NCBI RefSeq assembly: GCF_000775285.1
Contig: NZ_JJML01000017.1
Coordinates: 62,001 to 126,000 of the forward strand
DNA from: Neosynechococcus sphagnicola sy1
GTDB taxonomy: Bacteria > Cyanobacteriota > Cyanobacteriia > Neosynechococcales > Neosynechococcaceae
DNA: 64,000 nt
Reading direction: 5' to 3'
The notes below the pieces were generated by a model that was not told where the DNA came from, did not search any database, and saw only the letters and a program-made list of their open reading frames with translations. Shown piece after piece: positions 55,366 to 63,989 of this stretch. The position numbers and the translations under genes were made by a program. Numbering within the stretch: the first letter of the stretch is position 1; every line of letters begins with the position of its first letter.

Positions 55366-56166
55366 CTAGGGATCGGAGGTGGAAGACCGACCGAGAAAAG
55401 GCGTCAGGTAGGCAACCAACGCCCCGATGGCAAATCCAGCGGTGTTACGAAACAGGGGCAACCACTCGGTAGTTCGGGACACCACTGGGCCAATGCCGAA
55501 GACAACAAATAACATCCCCCACAGGGGGGCAAAAATCAGGGCCCACTGCCAAGCAAAGAACTGTCCTTCCTGGCGAGGCTGAGCGGCAAAGCCCAACACC
55601 AGTCCCCCGATCACTGAGGTGATCAGGGTGAGAATCCACTGTTCGCGGGGTAATCCGGGGACAACCCGGCATCCCCCTTGCCGCAGACAGGATTCCAGGG
55701 ACGAGATCGCCGCTAAAATCGCCTGGTCTTCCCCATGTTCGCGGACAAAAAATTGATTACCGAAGCGGGTCTGGAGTTCAATCCAGAAGGTGCGAGGTAG
55801 GAGTGGATAGACGGCATCTCCAACACTAAAGTTGAGAATATTGCCCCCTCGGGCATCAGCGACCAGAAGTACACTCTTATGATCCAAGCCCCAGAACTCC
55901 TTCACAGCAATCCCAGGGGTGCGATCAAATTGGGTGAGCACCCGTAACTTCCAGCCAGTTTCAGCTTCAAAGGTAGCTAAATCCTCAACCAGGGCCGACT
56001 CTTGAATACTGGTTAGGGACTTGGCTAAATCAACAACCGGGGTGGGTTCTGCTGGTAGGAGGTTTGGGTTATTCAATGCCCACCCAGGGGAGGCCGCCAG
56101 GGAAGTGGCAAGAACAAGCACCAACGTAACTAGAATGACCCAAGCACTTTGACGAAACTGCTGCAT
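55366..56166 (-). CDS. TPM-domain protein, Psb32-like
   Basis: A 266-residue protein from ATG 56166 (MQQFRQSAWVILVTL), preferred over 56301. A signal peptide or anchor (VILVTLVLVLATSLAA) is followed by the TPM domain (about 50-190): PVVDLAKSLTSIQESALV, LRVLTQF, SVLLVADARGGNILNFSVG. A C-terminal pair of membrane helices follows. The domain is that of plant TLP18.3 and cyanobacterial Psb32, which protect or help repair photosystem II. A general phosphatase-like TPM function cannot be excluded. It ends 9 bases from the convergent RlpA gene. Confidence 0.83.
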   Translation of the reverse strand: MQQFRQSAWVILVTLVLVLATSLAASPGWALNNPNLLPAEPTPVVDLAKSLTSIQESALVEDLATFEAETGWKLRVLTQFDRTPGIAVKEFWGLDHKSVLLVADARGGNILNFSVGDAVYPLLPRTFWIELQTRFGNQFFVREHGEDQAILAAISSLESCLRQGGCRVVPGLPREQWILTLITSVIGGLVLGFAAQPRQEGQFFAWQWALIFAPLWGMLFVVFGIGPVVSRTTEWLPLFRNTAGFAIGALVAYLTPFLGRSSTSDP

Positions 56167-56397
56167 TGGAGGTACGAGTAAGAATTTTAACGAACCAGAC
56201 ATTCCTGAGGCAGATGTCGGGACGAACACACCAGCCTCATAAACGTCACTTTTCTTTACATTTCTGTCTTTAGGATCAATCCTACGGATTCTTGGCCCCA
56301 ACCGTCAACCTACTCATCCGTTGTCGACTCTGAGGAGATGGTTAAAGCGGTTGAAGGGGGCTTTTTTTGACGAGTCAAGAATTTGTCGGGCCGATCC

Positions 56398-57447
56398 TCA
56401 CTCCTGTTGTAGTTTTTGGATGGCGGCTTGGGCTGCCTGATAATCTTCAGTCTGCCCCTGTTGTTGGTAGAGAGCCGCTGCTTTTTGCAGATCCGTCAGG
56501 GCACCCGACTTGTCTTTTAAGTCTGCACGCACTGTTCCCCGTGCTAGGTAGGCATCGGCATAGTCAGGATTCAAGTCAATCGCCTGGTCGAAGTCGGCCA
56601 TTGCCGCCTTTTTATCGTCGATGTCATAGCGCACCAATCCTCGATGGTGGTAAGCAAGGGGGTCTTTAGGGCTGAGTTGAATCGCCTCAGAGAAATCCTC
56701 CATTGCTCCCTGATAGTTGCTGAGTTGGGAGCGAATTAAACCCCGGTTAATGTAGGCCTGGACAAATTTAGGATTGAGCTTCAGAGTTTCACTCAAATCG
56801 GCGATCGCCCCTGCCCGGTCACCCAGCTTCATCCGCACTGCGCCCCGATTGTAGTAAGCATCGGCAAAGGTTGGATCAACTTCCACGGCGCGATTAAAAT
56901 CTGCCAGGGCTGCTTGATTCTCACCCAGTTCAGCTTTGACCAAGGCTCGATTGGTGTATGCCAGGGCATCTTTAGGACGCAATTCAATAATTTGATTTAA
57001 GTCAGCGATCGCCCCTTGGGGATCTCCAGCATCGTAACGTGCCTTTCCCCGACTGGTATAAGCCTTGGTATCTTTGGGATTGATCTGAATTGCTTGGGTG
57101 AAGTCTTCCATTGCTCCCCGGAGATCACCTAATTCATAACGGGCAAGGCCACGGTTGTAATAGGCACTGGCATTGCGGGCATCCTGTTGAATGGCCTCGG
57201 TGAAGTCGGCGATCGCCCCTTGGCTATTGCCTTGTTTAAGTTTTTCCACTCCCTGATCAATCAAACGCTGCACATGACCCTCAGCGAGTAGGGTTGGCAG
57301 GGGAAGGGTTCCATCTGTCACCCTCCTGGGATTGGTAGTCAGGGTCAGTGCCATCCCAGGGAAGATCAGCAAAATATTCAGGCAACTGGCAAGGAGGATG
57401 CGCTGCCCGGATCGGGCGAGGGTGTGATCGATCCATCTGATAAGCAT
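56398..57447 (-). CDS. TPR repeat protein
   Basis: A 349-residue protein with a hydrophobic N-terminal anchor (ILLASCLNILLIFPGMALTL) and then about eight 34-residue tetratricopeptide repeats of the pattern AYYNRGLARYELGDLRGAMEDF. They begin near residue 80 and run to near residue 325. The repeats are very regular and ...AIQINPKD-like. No catalytic domain. Probably an exported or membrane-bound scaffold. It is divergent from the sigma factor gene; a regulatory link is not shown. Confidence 0.88.
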   Translation of the reverse strand: MLIRWIDHTLARSGQRILLASCLNILLIFPGMALTLTTNPRRVTDGTLPLPTLLAEGHVQRLIDQGVEKLKQGNSQGAIADFTEAIQQDARNASAYYNRGLARYELGDLRGAMEDFTQAIQINPKDTKAYTSRGKARYDAGDPQGAIADLNQIIELRPKDALAYTNRALVKAELGENQAALADFNRAVEVDPTFADAYYNRGAVRMKLGDRAGAIADLSETLKLNPKFVQAYINRGLIRSQLSNYQGAMEDFSEAIQLSPKDPLAYHHRGLVRYDIDDKKAAMADFDQAIDLNPDYADAYLARGTVRADLKDKSGALTDLQKAAALYQQQGQTEDYQAAQAAIQKLQQE

Positions 57448-57660
57448 GTTAATCGTGGGAGATTGCCCGATCCTTAAGGGTGACTGAGGTCACTGCTTTG
57501 ATTGTACAGATTGGGCTTGCTAGCTGTAGCAAATCTAATGGCGGGTAGCCGCTGTTGATTGATGACATCTTGCCCAGAGATCCATCCACCAGTGAACCCC
57601 GGTCGTAGCTCTACCGTCTTTAAAGATATGAAGGATTCATCGCCGGGAGAGGAACCGCCC

Positions 57661-58260
57661 ATGATGGCTACATCGCCGGATGTGTTTGCCAATGTTCAAT
57701 CCGATCGCCAAGATGCGGCCTTGGATCTCGATAGTTCCCTGATCCAGCATTGCTTGCAGGGAGATCGCCATAGTTTTCGGCAGCTCTATCGCCGCCATCA
57801 ACAGCGGGTACGCTCTATCCTCTACCAACTATGCGGTGCTGCCTGCCTGGATGACTTGGTGCAGGACGTGTTTTTCAAAGCCTGGAAGGGTCTCCCCCAC
57901 CTCCAGCAAACCGCCAAATTCTCGACCTGGTTGTATCGCATTGCCTGGAATGTCGCCTCTGATCAGCGCAAAGCCTTGGCCAAAGGGCGGCTGCATCTCC
58001 AGCAGGTAGCCCATCATACACCGACCCACCACAGCGACCCCACCTTGCTCCATCTCCACTACCAAGATCTGGTGCAACGCGGACTCGATCATCTCAGCTT
58101 TGAACATCGCACCGTGCTGATCCTCCACGATCTCCAAGAAATGCCTCAGAAGGAGGTGGCCACCATCCTCCGTATCCCCATCGGTACGGTTAAATCCCGC
58201 CTCTTCCACGCCCGTGCAGCCATTCGCCAGTTTTTGCAGCAACAAGGAGTTCACTTATGA
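57661..58260 (+). CDS. ECF-type sigma factor
   Basis: About 200 residues from ATG 57661; the frame opens at 57559, but the first 34 codons lack features. Region 2 is FRQLYRRHQQRVRSILYQL and DLVQDVFFKAWKGLPHLQ; region 4 is the helix-turn-helix MPQKEVATILRIPIGTVKSR. No region 3, so group IV (ECF). Its stop overlaps the start of the next gene by ATGA, a usual sigma/anti-sigma layout. It probably responds to envelope stress, given the Spy-like protein downstream. Confidence 0.9.
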   Translation: MMATSPDVFANVQSDRQDAALDLDSSLIQHCLQGDRHSFRQLYRRHQQRVRSILYQLCGAACLDDLVQDVFFKAWKGLPHLQQTAKFSTWLYRIAWNVASDQRKALAKGRLHLQQVAHHTPTHHSDPTLLHLHYQDLVQRGLDHLSFEHRTVLILHDLQEMPQKEVATILRIPIGTVKSRLFHARAAIRQFLQQQGVHL

Positions 58261-58631
58261 ACCAATTCCCGACATCGGAGGATGACTCTGAAGTCCCCAC
58301 CCCTGGTTGCTTCTGGGAAAACTCGCCCCCAGAGGATAGCCAACTAGAGAGATTTCTGCGACAACATGCTCCTGCTCCTCCTGTTGCTGCCTCCCATCTA
58401 GAAGCAGATCTGATACAGCGGATTATAACGGCCTCCCCTACGCCCCAGCAGCGGTGGCGATGGTATTCTGTTTGGGTTGTTTCCCCCTTAATGGCTGCGA
58501 GCCTGCTGATTGCCTGGGCAGGCGATCGCTGGTTAAGACCCACCCCCGCTAGTACCACGGAGGTCGTGAGGCTAGAAGCTTTTCTAGAAACCAGCTGGGA
58601 TGGTGTTGTCTACGGTGGCAGTGATTTCTAG
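58257..58631 (+). CDS. Putative membrane anti-sigma factor
   Basis: A 124-residue protein with one membrane segment near residues 65-90 (WYSVWVVSPLMAASLLIAW). The cytoplasmic N-terminal part lacks the HxxxCxxC zinc motif typical of many anti-sigma factors. The position directly after, and translationally coupled to, the ECF sigma gene is the main reason for the call. The C-terminal tail of about 35 residues lies outside and could sense a signal. Confidence 0.65.
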   Translation: MNQFPTSEDDSEVPTPGCFWENSPPEDSQLERFLRQHAPAPPVAASHLEADLIQRIITASPTPQQRWRWYSVWVVSPLMAASLLIAWAGDRWLRPTPASTTEVVRLEAFLETSWDGVVYGGSDF

Positions 58632-58700
58632 TCGGAACCACCCGTTGCGGTTGTAGCTATGAGCAATTACAGATACTTGTATCAAGGAGTTGAGGAATTC

Positions 58701-59252
58701 ATGTCTGTGTTGACACGCTTGAGTTTGGTGATGCTTCCGGCCCTGCTGTCCTGCGGTGGAACCGTGCTGTTGGCCGCGCAATCTCCGGCTCTAACCGCAC
58801 AGGAGCCTGCAAAACCCCTCCTCTTAGCTCAGAATTCCCAACCCGCGCGCAGAATGCCAGGTTGGCTCCGCACCCTCAACCTCAATCCCGATCAGATGCA
58901 ACAAATGCAGTCTGTACTCCGGCAATACAAACCTCAGATGTCTGAGAGGATGCAGGCGTTGCAGCAAGCCCAGGCGGAGTTGCAAAGTCTCATGGCAGGT
59001 ACTGCCTCCGATAGTCAGGTGCGGGATAAATATCATCAGATAGAAACCCTGCGGCAGCAACTGGCCAGCCTGCGCTTTGAGAGCACCCTCGCCATTCGTC
59101 GCCTCCTCACCCCGGAACAACGACGGCTGCTGGCTGACCAGATAAACCGCCAACGACAGGAACGGCAGCGTCCTATGAATTCAGGGAATTCTAATGGGAC
59201 GCCCGATCAACGTCCCATGAATCCAGGCATGCTCCCAGATCCAGCTTTTTAG
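58701..59252 (+). CDS. Spy/CpxP-like periplasmic protein
   Basis: About 183 residues from ATG 58701 (MSVLTRLSLVMLPALL); a start at 58659 is less likely. After the signal peptide comes a helical domain with LNLNPDQMQQMQSVLRQY and LLTPEQRRLLADQ, two copies of the LTxxQ-like pattern of the Spy/CpxP family. These periplasmic chaperones hold misfolded proteins in envelope stress. A polar tail with repeated RPMN follows. Last gene of the sigma, anti-sigma, Spy unit. Confidence 0.8.
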   Translation: MSVLTRLSLVMLPALLSCGGTVLLAAQSPALTAQEPAKPLLLAQNSQPARRMPGWLRTLNLNPDQMQQMQSVLRQYKPQMSERMQALQQAQAELQSLMAGTASDSQVRDKYHQIETLRQQLASLRFESTLAIRRLLTPEQRRLLADQINRQRQERQRPMNSGNSNGTPDQRPMNPGMLPDPAF

Positions 59253-59305
59253 CGATATCTCCCCATCAAGCTGTTCGCCCCATCCCATCTGAAGGTAACT
59301 GCTCC

Positions 59306-60866
59306 ATGATCCGTCCTCAGTTCTGGGTGCTATCCCTCGCTTTATGGCTCACCTTCCCCTCTCCCAGCCAGGGGGCCACCAGTTCCGATGCTAAGATTCT
59401 GCATCTGTTGAATCGCCTGAGTTTTGGCCCCCGACCTGGCGAAATTGTCCAAGTGAAGGCCATGGGAACTGAGCGCTACATTCAAATGCAGCTCTCGCCG
59501 CAGTCGATTCCAGACCCCCCCCGAGCTGACGGCTCGGTTATCGCGCCTGGAAACTCTCTCGTTGAGTCCTGTGGCGATCGCCCAACAGTATCTCCCTCCA
59601 CGTCCCCCTCAAGGCCAAAAGCCTGATCCTGAGGTCGTCAAGGCCGCAAAGCAGCGATATCGGATTCTCGTGGAGCAATCGGCTCAGTCAAGATTGTTAC
59701 GAGCCAGCGAAAGTCCACGCCAACTCCAAGAGGTGATGGTGGACTTTTGGTTTAACCATTTCAATGTGTTTGCCAACAAGGGGCTGACCCGGCTGTGGGT
59801 GGGTTCCTACGAAGCCTCTGTGATCCGCCCCCAGTCTCTGGGAAACTTTCGCCAATTGCTCGGGGCCACCGCTCGTCACCCGGCCATGCTCTTTTACCTG
59901 GATAATTGGCTGAACACAGCCCCCGATAGCCCCGGAGCCCGCGGTCGCTTGAAGGGGTTGAATGAAAACTACGCCCGGGAGTTAATGGAACTCCATACCT
60001 TGGGGGTAAACGGTGGTTATACCCAGCAGGATGTGGTCACCCTGGCACGAATTCTCACTGGCTGGGGACTGTGCCAGGACTTTGGCCGACAGCTGGCAGC
60101 GATCGCCGACCCGAGTGGGTTTTGCTTTGATAGCCGCCGCCATGACTTCAGTGATAAGGTCTTTTTAGGGCAGCGGATCAAAGGCAGTGGCATTGCCGAA
60201 GGGGAGCAGGCTTTGGATATCCTGGCTCGTAGCCCGGCAACCGCTCACCATCTCAGCTACCAATTGGCTCAATATTTTGTTGCGGATCAACCCCCTGCGG
60301 CCCTAGTGGATCGTCTGGCTCAACGGTTTATCGACACCCATGGCAATATTCAGGCTGTCTTAAACACTCTCTTCCACAGCCCAGAATTTTGGGACACCAA
60401 GTACTACAACGCCAAGTTCAAGACCCCATATCAGTACGTCGTATCGGCTCTGCGAGCGACAGATGTATCGGTGCAGAATCTCCGTCCCATTTTGGGCACC
60501 CTGCAACAACTGGGGATGCCCCTCTATGGCTGCCAAACCCCTGACGGTTACAAAAACACTCAGGCTGCCTGGTTAAATCCCGATGCCATGACCCGCCGTC
60601 TCAGCTTTGCCACTGCCCTTGCCAGTGGTCGCCTGCCCTTGAACCAGGTGCCGGTTAATCCTGATACTCCTCTGCTTCCGACCCCTACGATGCCGCCAGC
60701 GATGGGGGTGCCAAGTCCCCAGTCCGGTCAGACCATTGACCCACAACAACTCCGCATTACCCTGGGTAACCCGTTCACGACCCAAACCCAGGCAGCGATC
60801 GCCAATAGTCCGGCATCCTTAAGAGCCGCATTAATGTTGGGTAGTCCAGAATTTATGCGGCGCTGA
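59306..60866 (+). CDS. DUF1800 family protein, one break
   Basis: The gene begins at ATG 59306 with a signal peptide (VLSLALWLTFPSPSQG) and is broken at eight C's, 59515-59522. One base changes DPPRADGSV to ELTARLSRLETLSLSPVAI, and the frame continues to 60866, giving about 520 residues. The DUF1800 block is LLNRLSFGPRPGEI, then VDFWFNHFNVFANKG, RELMELHTLGVNGGYTQQD and LARILTGWG. The family is often paired with DUF1501, as here. Function unknown; both are likely exported. Confidence 0.88.
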
Positions 60867-60900
60867 TCCTGATCCCCTTCCCTCTCCCCACCCCTCTGCC

Positions 60901-62127
60901 ATGAACCGTCGTCACTTTCTCCAGCAAGCCGGACTTCTGACTGCCTCTAGCGTTTTCTCCATTGGACTGCATGGTTGGGCCTTGCGGACAGAGGCTGCCA
61001 GCCGCCAACGGTTGGTCGTTATTTTCCTGCGCGGTGCCGTCGATGGATTGAATGTCGTGGTTCCCTACCAGGAGTCTACCTACTACTCAGCCCGCCCTAA
61101 CATTGCCATTCCCCAACCCGGAAAGCCAGAGGGTGCCTTGAATTTAGATGGGCAATTTGGGCTGCACCCAGCCTTGAACCCCCTGATGCCACTGTGGCAA
61201 AATCGGAGTCTAGCTTTTGTCCAAGCCTGTGGTTCACCGGACCCCACCCGTTCCCATTTTGATGCCCAAGACTATATGGAGACCGGCATCCTTGGTAACA
61301 AACGGGCAAGTGATGGCTGGATGAATCGGCTGTTACAAGTTTTACCTGATCACTCCCCCACCCAGGCTCTGAATTTAGGGGCGACGATGCCCCGGATTCT
61401 CACAGGTAAGATGCCAGTAGCCAATTTGCCCTTGGGGAAGGGAGCCATCAATACCCTCCCCTTAGATCGCCCCCAAGTGAGTAATGCCTTTGATCGCCTC
61501 TATAGTGGGAGTGATCCCCTGAGTCAGGCATACCAAGAAGGCCAACGGGCGCGCAAAACCCTGCTAACGGATCTCAACTCGGAAATGATCATGGCCAATA
61601 ATGGGGCACCCTTGCCCGATCAAGGGTTTAACCAGGATATGCGGCGACTTGCCCACTTAATGGTCAGTGATGCCAGCATTCAGCTGGCATTTTTATCCCT
61701 GGGGGGTTGGGATACCCATGTGAATCAGGGCAGTAATAATGGGTTACTGGCAGGTCACCTTCGGGCATTGGGATCGGGACTGACCACCCTAGCGCAAGGA
61801 CTTGGCTCTGTTTATCGAGAGACAGTGATCCTCGTAATCTCAGAATTTGGCCGCACTGTTCACGAGAATGGCAACAGGGGCACCGATCATGGGCATGGGA
61901 ATGTCCTCTGGGCGATGGGAGGCCGTGTTCAGGGAGGCAAGGTTTATGGACAGTGGCCGGGACTCGCCACGGCACAGCTCTATGAAGGACGGGATTTAGC
62001 AGTGACCACTGACTTTCGTGATCCGATCGCCAGTGTCTTGACCCAACATCTGCACCTTGATCGCGGGAAAATCACCCAGATATTTCCAGGGTACACGCTG
62101 GCTCATCCTTTGGAACTGATAGGATAA
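60901..62127 (+). CDS. DUF1501 family exported protein
   Basis: A 408-residue protein with a twin-arginine-like signal (MNRRHFLQQAGLLTASSVF). The DUF1501 core has VVIFLRGAVDGLNVVVPY, SRSHFDAQDYMETG-like residues and SEFGRTVHENGNRGTDHGHG, in an alkaline-phosphatase-like fold with possible metal ligands (the D-H-G-H group). It follows the DUF1800 gene by 34 bases. The pair may act on a cell-surface substrate, but nothing specific is established. The 3' end overlaps the convergent cbiX by 25 bases. Confidence 0.9.
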   Translation: MNRRHFLQQAGLLTASSVFSIGLHGWALRTEAASRQRLVVIFLRGAVDGLNVVVPYQESTYYSARPNIAIPQPGKPEGALNLDGQFGLHPALNPLMPLWQNRSLAFVQACGSPDPTRSHFDAQDYMETGILGNKRASDGWMNRLLQVLPDHSPTQALNLGATMPRILTGKMPVANLPLGKGAINTLPLDRPQVSNAFDRLYSGSDPLSQAYQEGQRARKTLLTDLNSEMIMANNGAPLPDQGFNQDMRRLAHLMVSDASIQLAFLSLGGWDTHVNQGSNNGLLAGHLRALGSGLTTLAQGLGSVYRETVILVISEFGRTVHENGNRGTDHGHGNVLWAMGGRVQGGKVYGQWPGLATAQLYEGRDLAVTTDFRDPIASVLTQHLHLDRGKITQIFPGYTLAHPLELIG

Positions 62128-62957
62128 TCAGCTACTCCTAGCTGTTCTGCATCCCTGCTGGGGACTGACATATAATCCAGCATTAAGTTAGTTAATCCAG
62201 GATGAGCAGCCAATACCGGGGCTAGATGGAGTTTCACCCCTGGATGTTGCTGGGTGGTGAAGGCAGCGACTTGGGCAACCCCATCTGTAATCCCCCCGGC
62301 AAAAAATACGTAAGGTAATAAGCCAATGTCATGATGTCCAGCTGCAATCAGGACGCTGAGTTGTGTTGACAAGTCCGGTGGCAGCGACCAGTAAGCTGCA
62401 AGGGTCTCCGATCGGCCTTTGACCAGCGATCCTAGATGGGTTACCAATGCCTGAATTGCCTCCTGACTGCCAGATTGACGACTGCCATGGGCGATCAAAA
62501 TCCAGGCGGTGGCAGTTGCTGGGTGCATCTGCTCCCTCAGAATCTGGAGCATCCCCCGATGACTCCCCAAATGCGGGGCAAGTTGAAGCTTTAAACGATT
62601 TCCCAGGGAAGCTTGGGCGATCGCTAACTCCCTAGGAATATCGTGCATCACATGCACCCCCGCCACTAAAAACAGCGGCACCACCAGCATCCGCTGACAA
62701 CCCGACTGCAAGGATTGCTCCCCAAACTGCTGCACCTGGGCATGGAGGGGAAGGGGGTGACACTCAAGAACTGCGCCCTCAATCAGCGGTTCCCCCTCGG
62801 ACGTTACACCTTGGGCCGCCGATAATTTATGGGTTGCCGATAATTTATCCGTGCTCAGTCGCACCCTAACGGCTGCCAACAGTTGTTGCAGCGCTTGCGC
62901 CGACCGCGGATCACGACTGCCGTGGGCAACGAACAGATAGGCAAGGTCAGAGGGCAA
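62103..62957 (-). CDS. Sirohydrochlorin chelatase, two-domain CbiX type
   Basis: A 284-residue protein with two CbiX/SirB-like domains: LFVAHGSRDPRSAQALQQL and ILIAHGSRQSGSQEAIQAL, each with the catalytic His. MLVVPLFLVAGVHVMHDI holds another metal-binding His. It inserts iron or cobalt into sirohydrochlorin for siroheme or cobalamin. Residues about 37-50 include a short duplication (DKLSAT, HKLSAA) from a repeat in the DNA, cgataattta. Start ATG 62957. Convergent with DUF1501. Confidence 0.88.
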   Translation of the reverse strand: MPSDLAYLFVAHGSRDPRSAQALQQLLAAVRVRLSTDKLSATHKLSAAQGVTSEGEPLIEGAVLECHPLPLHAQVQQFGEQSLQSGCQRMLVVPLFLVAGVHVMHDIPRELAIAQASLGNRLKLQLAPHLGSHRGMLQILREQMHPATATAWILIAHGSRQSGSQEAIQALVTHLGSLVKGRSETLAAYWSLPPDLSTQLSVLIAAGHHDIGLLPYVFFAGGITDGVAQVAAFTTQQHPGVKLHLAPVLAAHPGLTNLMLDYMSVPSRDAEQLGVADYPISSKG

Positions 62958-62987
62958 AACAGAGACTCAAAGGAGAGGAGCGTTACC

Positions 62988-63542
62988 TTAGTTGCCATTG
63001 GCCTGGACAAACGCCAGGGTTAAACTGTCATGGGCAAGGAAGTGAGCCAAATGGAAGGCGCGATCTTCAGTCTCCAGGAGAATCTGCTCGTATAAATATC
63101 GTGTACCGCGATCGCCCAAGCTTTCTGCCTGACCTGCCTGCCGCCGGAGGACACTGATCACGGCTTGCTCTGCAGCTAGGTCATGTTCCAGCATCTGACG
63201 GGCATGAAAGGCACCATCGGCTTCTGGGGTAAAGCAACACAGTTGCGCTAATTTGGTGAAGCTGGCAGCAGGAGTCCCCCCTAAGCCATCTAGACGTTCC
63301 CCCACTTTATGGGCATGTTCTTGAACTTCTTCATAACAATGGGAAAAGAACTCATGCAGCCCATAAAACTCAGCACCCTCAACCACAAAGTGGTGCTTTT
63401 GATATTGCAAATAAAGGGCTTGAAAACTTGCTAAGGCAATGTTTAATCCTTCGCAGACAGGGGATGTCACCGAGGTATCCAGCAAGACTGGATTTTCGTA
63501 AGTCTGATCAAAAGCGCGGAGGACGCGCTGTGTCTCAGCCAT
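62988..63542 (-). CDS. dps: Dps/DpsA family ferritin-like protein
   Basis: About 184 residues from ATG 63542 ([11 protein letters not shown]), which has a strong AAGGAGAG upstream; the frame opens at 63602, but those codons precede the ribosome site. The ferroxidase residues lie in [14 protein letters not shown] and [18 protein letters not shown], with the conserved His, Asp/Glu arrangement of Dps. It forms dodecamers that bind iron and protect DNA in oxidative stress; cyanobacterial DpsA may also bind heme. The gene is expressed leftward, separated from cbiX by 30 bases. Confidence 0.9.
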   Translation of the reverse strand: MAETQRVLRAFDQTYENPVLLDTSVTSPVCEGLNIALASFQALYLQYQKHHFVVEGAEFYGLHEFFSHCYEEVQEHAHKVGERLDGLGGTPAASFTKLAQLCCFTPEADGAFHARQMLEHDLAAEQAVISVLRRQAGQAESLGDRGTRYLYEQILLETEDRAFHLAHFLAHDSLTLAFVQANGN

Positions 63543-63925
63543 GATTTTTCTCTCCTTAAATCTAGAAGTCCAGTTTCTGGAGGATGGATTGTGAGTCATC
63601 ATCCACCGTTGATTCTAACCTTTTCTCTCAATTCTCCGACGTTGCATCCACGGTTCTGCAACCCAGTACCACTGAAAATACAGCATTGGACTGATTTTCA
63701 CTAGCGATCTGCGATCGCAGATCAGAGCTGAGAAGATGTTTAGAAAGTAACCAATGACACCTGTATGAAAAAGGCTTCCGAGTGTGTAGGCTCAAATAAT
63801 TCAACCCAAAGCCATCTCGAAAGCAATGAATACAGGATATCCCACAGACCTAACCTCTGAACTTGCTGGTGGGGGCATGTCTCCTGCGAGTGCGTCATCG
63901 TCAACTGGCGGATCGTCTCAACTTA

Positions 63926-63950
63926 CCGCTACGCGGAAGCAAGCTACGGG
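63926..63950. repeat. Interspersed palindromic repeat
   Basis: The sequence ccgctacgcgg and the following aagcaagctacggg resemble the 'gcttgcttccgcgtagcg'-like repeats that are widespread in cyanobacterial intergenic DNA. Only one copy is seen in this window. Confidence 0.45.
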
Positions 63951-63964
63951 TTAGGGGCAATCTC

Positions 63965-63989
63965 CCGCTACATGCTTCGAATGTAGCGG
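63965..63989 (-). other. Hairpin, possible right end of another tnpB element
   Basis: On the minus strand the sequence is CCGCTACAT, loop TCGAAGC, ATGTAGCGG, followed by GAGATTGCCC. It is similar to the hairpin and following GGGAGGATGTC at the end of the tnpB element near 16070. If so, another element enters the window from the right on the minus strand. The loop sequence differs, and the gene itself is outside. Confidence 0.35.

Noticed and set aside
63827-63955. 42-codon frame near the right edge
   Set aside because: Low-complexity Ser/Gly/Thr product that runs into an interspersed repeat; no ribosome binding site.
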